Shown piece after piece: positions 6,316-10,105 of a DNA stretch of 10,105 bases (the first letter of the stretch is position 1; the number at the start of each line of letters is the position of its first letter). Below the pieces are notes generated by a model, which did no database searches, was not told where the DNA came from, and saw nothing but the letters and a program-made list of their open reading frames with translations. This DNA comes from CAVURW01 sp963743595. GTDB taxonomy: Bacteria; Verrucomicrobiota; Verrucomicrobiia; Methylacidiphilales; UBA1321. The position numbers were made by a program, and so were the translations under genes. The DNA lies in contig CAVURW010000178.1 of the NCBI GenBank assembly GCA_963743595.1, positions 1 through 10,105 on the forward strand. The letters run 5' to 3'.

Positions 6316-6560
6316 AGAGATGGATACAATGGCGCAGAGTACAACGGAACCGTATTCGTAAACAACATAATAAAGCAATTACGACTATCTTTTTACGCAG
6401 AGCCTGCAATTGCTAGCGTAATGGCCTACTGAGCGTGTTTACCATGGGAGAAACACCTTACACGCCTCTACACGGTTGATGCTGCGCACCCATTGCGCTG
6501 CGTCTTTAGATACTTATTTGATCGCGACATTCCATTTGCCGCCGCATATCGATCAAAGCC
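6316..6560. other. Intergenic region between the GH2 and beta-helix genes
   Basis: 245 bases with no credible gene. It should hold the promoter of the beta-helix gene, but no hexamer pair with good spacing stands out. A weak option on the minus strand is TTGTTT near 6365-6360 with TACTCT 18 bases on, too poor to call. No Shine-Dalgarno sequence precedes the ATG at 6315. Two further short inverted repeats are present: GTGTTT (6435-6440) with AAACAC (6451-6456), and GCGCA (6484-6488) with TGCGC (6494-6498). Neither is followed by a T-tract. Confidence 0.6.
6517..6557 (-). terminator. Perfect 8-bp inverted repeat just after the GH2 stop, possible terminator or 3' stabiliser
   Basis: TTTGATCG at 6517-6524 is the exact reverse complement of CGATCAAA at 6550-6557. 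The repeat starts four bases past the TAG stop of the GH2 gene in the direction of transcription. The 25-base loop is long and the downstream minus strand reads TAAGTATC, with no run of T. It may be an inefficient terminator, an mRNA-end structure or chance. Confidence 0.35.
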
Positions 6561-9500
6561 CTAGCGAAGCTGCGATGCAGGAACTCCCATCGCCGTCGCT
6601 TCGATGATTGAGGGCCGACCCCCACCCGTAACCGTAATCCGTAAATAACGCCCCTGATTTGTGGCTGTTGAAGGAACCAGATACTCGGGATCGCCGCTAA
6701 GCGTGTTCGTCTGCTCGTCTAGGGATGTGTGGTAGGTTTTATCGTCGTCGCTGAGCTCAATAAGATACTTGTACGCGCGCTTATCGCCTCGGTACCAACT
6801 GATTTTGTAACTGCTGATCGCGACCGACTGACCGAGATCGATCTTCAGCCATTGCGGTTCAGTCGCTGCCGTAGCCGTCCACCGCGTATTCGGATCACCA
6901 TCGATCGCCATTGCCGGTTGATCGTTTCGGTCAATTGTGCTGGCCGAGACCACCAGGCCCGGCTTGATTAGCGGATGCTCCGCGGAGGCGATCATCACCA
7001 GGTACATGTTGCTCTTCGGATCAAATCGACTAGTCCCATGGCCGTTCGTTGCCAAGTAGACATTCTCATTCGGCGACATCAATCGACTCTTATACACATT
7101 CATGGTCCGACCGTTTAACAAGACCGTCTCCGGAAGTTTCTCCCACTTGTAGGTCTCGTTGTTATTGTTCTCCGGCATGTCATTGGCCGAATCGATCAAC
7201 AGATAGACATACGAGAAACGGATCAGGTTGAATTGATATTGGTCAGTGGAAGAAGTCTCGCCTGCATCGCTTTGGAAGGGCCGGATAAATTCGGCTCCGA
7301 GCAGATAGGAGGGCAACGCATCCAAGGTAAGTTCGGCGTCTTTGTAGACTTTAGTGCCCTTTTGCAAGTTCTCGGCCAGCTCCACGTCCGGGTGCGTTCC
7401 GGAGTAGGCTAAGTCGCTGATCAGCGTTTTTGGGGCCGGCTGATTCGCCTTTACAGCCGGCTTACCGCCACCTGAAGTGCCCGCGATTCCTGACTTCACC
7501 ACCGGATTCTTGGAGGAAATCGGAGCCGGTTCGGGGCCGAGTGTCACTGAATAGGTCTGCGGCGATTCGGTCATCAATCCGTCCTTAACCACAACTGCGG
7601 TGGACGTGATGGTCTGGGTGGCCGAGGTCAATCCCGAGCCGCTCACCGTAAGAGTGAATGGCCCGGCTTGGCGCGTTGCACGCACAAACACGCGATTGAT
7701 CCCGCACTCGAGGTTAAAGTGGTAGCCCGTGGTCGCATTTTGAAGATTCGTGCTGTATCGAGTGCCGCTGTTGTAGCCGCCTAAAAACAGCCCATTTCCG
7801 TTGCAGGTGAAATCGACTCGATCTTCAAAAGTCGGACAGCGGTCTCCTTTCGCGTCGAGCACCTCCACATCGAACATCGCCACATCGGCACCGTCTGCTA
7901 GAAACTGCCCGCTGGGCCCGAGAATGGGCGTGAGCTTCAGTGCAGCAGCTGGACCGGCTGTCGATTTCTGCGAGGTCGAGACCACTTGGTCTTTCGCATC
8001 GTAGCCAATCGCTTTGATCGCGCCGGGTTGCCACGTCACCTTGTCGAACGCGTAGCAGTAGTAGTTGATTTGATCGTTTTGAGGAGGAGTGAAATCGTTC
8101 CGTCCGAACCCATAATCTTTTATCACGGTCCCGGAGGAATCGAGCGTCTGAAGCTTCACCTTTGCCGTGTTGCTGACGACATAGACCCGTTTGACGGTGC
8201 CTGCTGGGTAATTCCAATGTCCCACCACGTAGACCTGCGGTTTCGGATTCTGAGCCACCTGCATCCCGTAAAACACTTCCTTGGGAAGGCGCGCACCATC
8301 GACCGCACCGCTCACCCGCGCCACTTCCGTGTCTCGCATGCGACCATCAGTAACGGAATCGGACCAAATGATTTTTGCGCCTCCCACCATGATCCCCTTC
8401 TCCTGGTTGTTTCCGTTCGCTGGAACGAAAACGGAGCGTGCATATCGGGCGTAGTACTTCGCCAAATTCTCCAGCACCATGTCCTCGGAACTCTGTAGTC
8501 GGAAATAACCAAATCCTGTTCTTCCTTCGTGAAGATAATCGCCAATGAAATCGCCCGATCCGCTGTTTAAACCAAGTGAGCGATGGTAATCCGAGGCAAT
8601 CGCGAAGTAGCCACCAGTAATGTATTTCGTTGCCGGATCTTTGCCATCCCAGCGTGGATTTAACATCGGTGTGTATTCATCCCACACGCGCCGGGGACAC
8701 TCGCCACGTGCGTACTCGGCGTCCCAGAGCGGATCATCGCTCTGACTCTCCGCCCCATCCATGGTGCACGAATATTCCCGCACTCCCAGTGTGGTGTTGT
8801 CGTCGTTCGAGCGCAGTCCGGCAAACCGTCCGCCAAACGGGTCCCAGGTGAGCCGCACATTTTTCATGTCGTTCATGTGCTGCGTGGAGAGAATCTGGTT
8901 GCACCCCTCATAAAACAGGACACTGGGGTTATTCCGGTAATAAATGGTCACATCGCGCATGTCGTCCACGCGTTCTCGCCAGATATCGGGCTCCTTGGAA
9001 TCGCCTTCGTTATTGGCCGCAGGCACCACCATGACCACTCCAAATTTATCGGCCGCAGCCACTTGAATCGGACGCGGCGCGATGTGCATCGGCCGAACGA
9101 AATTCCCGTTGCACTCCTTGATCATCTTAAAGTCGAGCTCGTTCATCCAATCGACCGGTGTCCCCACACAGGGCCACTCCATGGAGGTCCGTGGCGCAAA
9201 GCCCTTCAGATAAAGCGGGTAGCCGTTCACCTGTAGCCCGTGATCGGCACTGAACGTGAACTGCCTAACACCGATGGATGTGCCTAAAACATCCACCGTT
9301 TTGCCATCGACCGCGACCATCGAATAGACCTTGTACAGGTAGGGATAATCCGGGCTCCAGAGGTGAATGCCGGTTAACGGAGCCATCATTTTGAACACCG
9401 CTTTCTGGCCAACGGCGAGCGTCTGTGGATCAGCGGAAAGCGTCTGGACCTGATTTCCATCTCGATCCACAACGACTGCGGAGCAGCTCACTTTTTGTTC

Positions 9501-10105
9501 GGCTTTTGAGTCATTCTTCACCTCAGATTCGACATGTAAATCCGCACTCTTTTTCAATGTGTCGATTGACGTTGAGTAGATGTACGTCCCGGATGTTGCC
9601 AGGTTAAGGAAGAGTGGATAGGTTTGGTAAACGCGGTCAGCGACGTGCAAGACGACATCTCGATTTAAGCCGCCAAAGTTTGGATTAAACGGCTCACCAA
9701 ACGGCAACTTGGCGTTGTTATACGTGGAGATTTTTACGTTCGGGTCATTATCGATTTGAACCGACAAAACGTTGTCGGAACCGAACTTCACGTAATCGCT
9801 AATGTCGACGCCGCACGGAGCAACACCGCTTTCGTAAATGCCCGCGGGTTGACCGTTAATAAAAAACTTCGCAACGAGCGTAATCCCTTGAAACTCAATA
9901 ATGACTTTGCGACCGGCGTAGCTCGGATCGAGCGTGAAGTGCTTTCGATACCAGGTGAGCCCGTAATAATGCGTCTCTCCTTTTGTGGCGTTCCGCGTTG
10001 AGATCCACTCACGAAACTTATCGTCATTGTACGAGTGCGGAAGGCTCACCGTCTTCCACTTGGAGTCGTCGTAGGCCGCTTGCGCTGCCGCTGGATCATC
10101 CTGCT
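6561..10105 (-). CDS. Multidomain glycoside hydrolase family 2 protein with C-terminal F5/8C module (5' end outside window)
   Basis: The frame is open from the right edge to TAG at 6563-6561, giving 1180 visible residues. The GTG at 10049 is an internal Val: upstream codons read AAYDDSKWKT-VSLPHSYN, the usual N-terminal part of a GH2 sugar-binding domain. The true start and any signal peptide lie outside. Domains, counted from the first visible residue: GH2 jelly-roll ~1-165; Ig-like ~170-283; TIM barrel ~285-570; DUF4982-like Ig domain ~620-715 (VYVVGHWNYPAG); Big-type domain ~718-840; Gly/Pro/Lys linker ~845-892; unassigned beta-rich domain ~895-1040; discoidin/CBM32-like module ~1049-1175 (AMAIDGDPNTRWTA, WLKIDLGQ, GRYLRITV). 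At the place of the usual GH2 'GNE' acid/base motif it has GCNQ (Gln 403, codon 8897-8895). The likely nucleophile Glu in WDAEYARGE (463, codon 8717-8715) is kept. Galactosidase- or glucuronidase-like activity is the family expectation; substrate cannot be told. Confidence 0.92.
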   Translation of the reverse strand, partial: QDDPAAAQAAYDDSKWKTVSLPHSYNDDKFREWISTRNATKGETHYYGLTWYRKHFTLDPSYAGRKVIIEFQGITLVAKFFINGQPAGIYESGVAPCGVDISDYVKFGSDNVLSVQIDNDPNVKISTYNNAKLPFGEPFNPNFGGLNRDVVLHVADRVYQTYPLFLNLATSGTYIYSTSIDTLKKSADLHVESEVKNDSKAEQKVSCSAVVVDRDGNQVQTLSADPQTLAVGQKAVFKMMAPLTGIHLWSPDYPYLYKVYSMVAVDGKTVDVLGTSIGVRQFTFSADHGLQVNGYPLYLKGFAPRTSMEWPCVGTPVDWMNELDFKMIKECNGNFVRPMHIAPRPIQVAAADKFGVVMVVPAANNEGDSKEPDIWRERVDDMRDVTIYYRNNPSVLFYEGCNQILSTQHMNDMKNVRLTWDPFGGRFAGLRSNDDNTTLGVREYSCTMDGAESQSDDPLWDAEYARGECPRRVWDEYTPMLNPRWDGKDPATKYITGGYFAIASDYHRSLGLNSGSGDFIGDYLHEGRTGFGYFRLQSSEDMVLENLAKYYARYARSVFVPANGNNQEKGIMVGGAKIIWSDSVTDGRMRDTEVARVSGAVDGARLPKEVFYGMQVAQNPKPQVYVVGHWNYPAGTVKRVYVVSNTAKVKLQTLDSSGTVIKDYGFGRNDFTPPQNDQINYYCYAFDKVTWQPGAIKAIGYDAKDQVVSTSQKSTAGPAAALKLTPILGPSGQFLADGADVAMFDVEVLDAKGDRCPTFEDRVDFTCNGNGLFLGGYNSGTRYSTNLQNATTGYHFNLECGINRVFVRATRQAGPFTLTVSGSGLTSATQTITSTAVVVKDGLMTESPQTYSVTLGPEPAPISSKNPVVKSGIAGTSGGGKPAVKANQPAPKTLISDLAYSGTHPDVELAENLQKGTKVYKDAELTLDALPSYLLGAEFIRPFQSDAGETSSTDQYQFNLIRFSYVYLLIDSANDMPENNNNETYKWEKLPETVLLNGRTMNVYKSRLMSPNENVYLATNGHGTSRFDPKSNMYLVMIASAEHPLIKPGLVVSASTIDRNDQPAMAIDGDPNTRWTATAATEPQWLKIDLGQSVAISSYKISWYRGDKRAYKYLIELSDDDKTYHTSLDEQTNTLSGDPEYLVPSTATNQGRYLRITVTGGGRPSIIEATAMGVPASQLR

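Noticed and set aside
7986..8498. 170-codon plus-strand frame opposite the GH2 gene
   Set aside because: Overlaps the conserved GH2 barrel and following domain. Composition and lack of motifs indicate a shadow frame.
10047..10049. GTG as the start of the GH2 gene
   Set aside because: Codons upstream to the window edge stay open and read as the standard GH2 N-terminal domain (DDSKWKT before VSLPH), so this is an internal Val.
1..10105. CRISPR array, tRNA/rRNA, insertion sequence, phage or toxin-antitoxin genes
   Set aside because: No regularly spaced repeats, cloverleaf, transposase or terminal repeats were found on reading both strands; nearly all sequence is explained by seven genes.

Overview
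The window looks like chromosomal DNA of a verrucomicrobium, probably close to Chthoniobacter/Spartobacteria. The main evidence is a four-gene set of pilin-like proteins whose order and sequence features match the 'Verru_Chthon cassette' proteins D, B, C and A, families recognised almost only in that phylum. Composition is moderate in G+C and even across the window. No mobile element, tRNA, rRNA or CRISPR array was seen. Family assignments were made by eye; no database search was run.

Layout. (1) Positions 1-3107, minus strand: a tightly packed operon read D -> B -> C -> A. Genes overlap at ATGA, ATGA and TAATG junctions, and gene A runs off the left edge. All four have a type IV pilin-like N-terminus. 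In order and features they parallel the minor pseudopilins GspH-I-J-K (or FimT/PilV/PilW/PilX), but no major pilin, ATPase, platform protein or secretin is present here. (2) Positions 3108-3293: a compact divergent regulatory region. It holds a possible leaderless promoter for the cassette and a chain of two tiny overlapping reading frames leading to the next gene. (3) Positions 3294-4496, plus strand: a PAS-sensor/PP2C (RsbU/SpoIIE-type) serine phosphatase. (4) Positions 4500-4540: a hairpin between convergent genes, probably a bidirectional terminator. (5) Positions 4552-6315, minus: a secreted tandem beta-helix protein of unknown activity. (6) Positions 6316-6560: intergenic, with an inverted repeat just after the next gene's stop. 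(7) Positions 6561-10105, minus: a very large glycoside hydrolase family 2 protein with C-terminal accessory domains including a discoidin/F5/8C module. Its 5' end lies beyond the right edge.

How the parts may work together (inference). The right half is a small extracellular carbohydrate-use module: a GH2-type enzyme plus a beta-helix carbohydrate-active candidate. The left half encodes the tip-like part of a pilus/pseudopilus machine of unknown job, with a PAS-PP2C signalling protein transcribed divergently from a shared ~50 bp promoter region. The most notable details are the GH2 domain with Gln at the expected acid/base Glu position, the apparently leaderless cassette promoter, and the complete H-I-J-K-like set with no visible pilus machinery.
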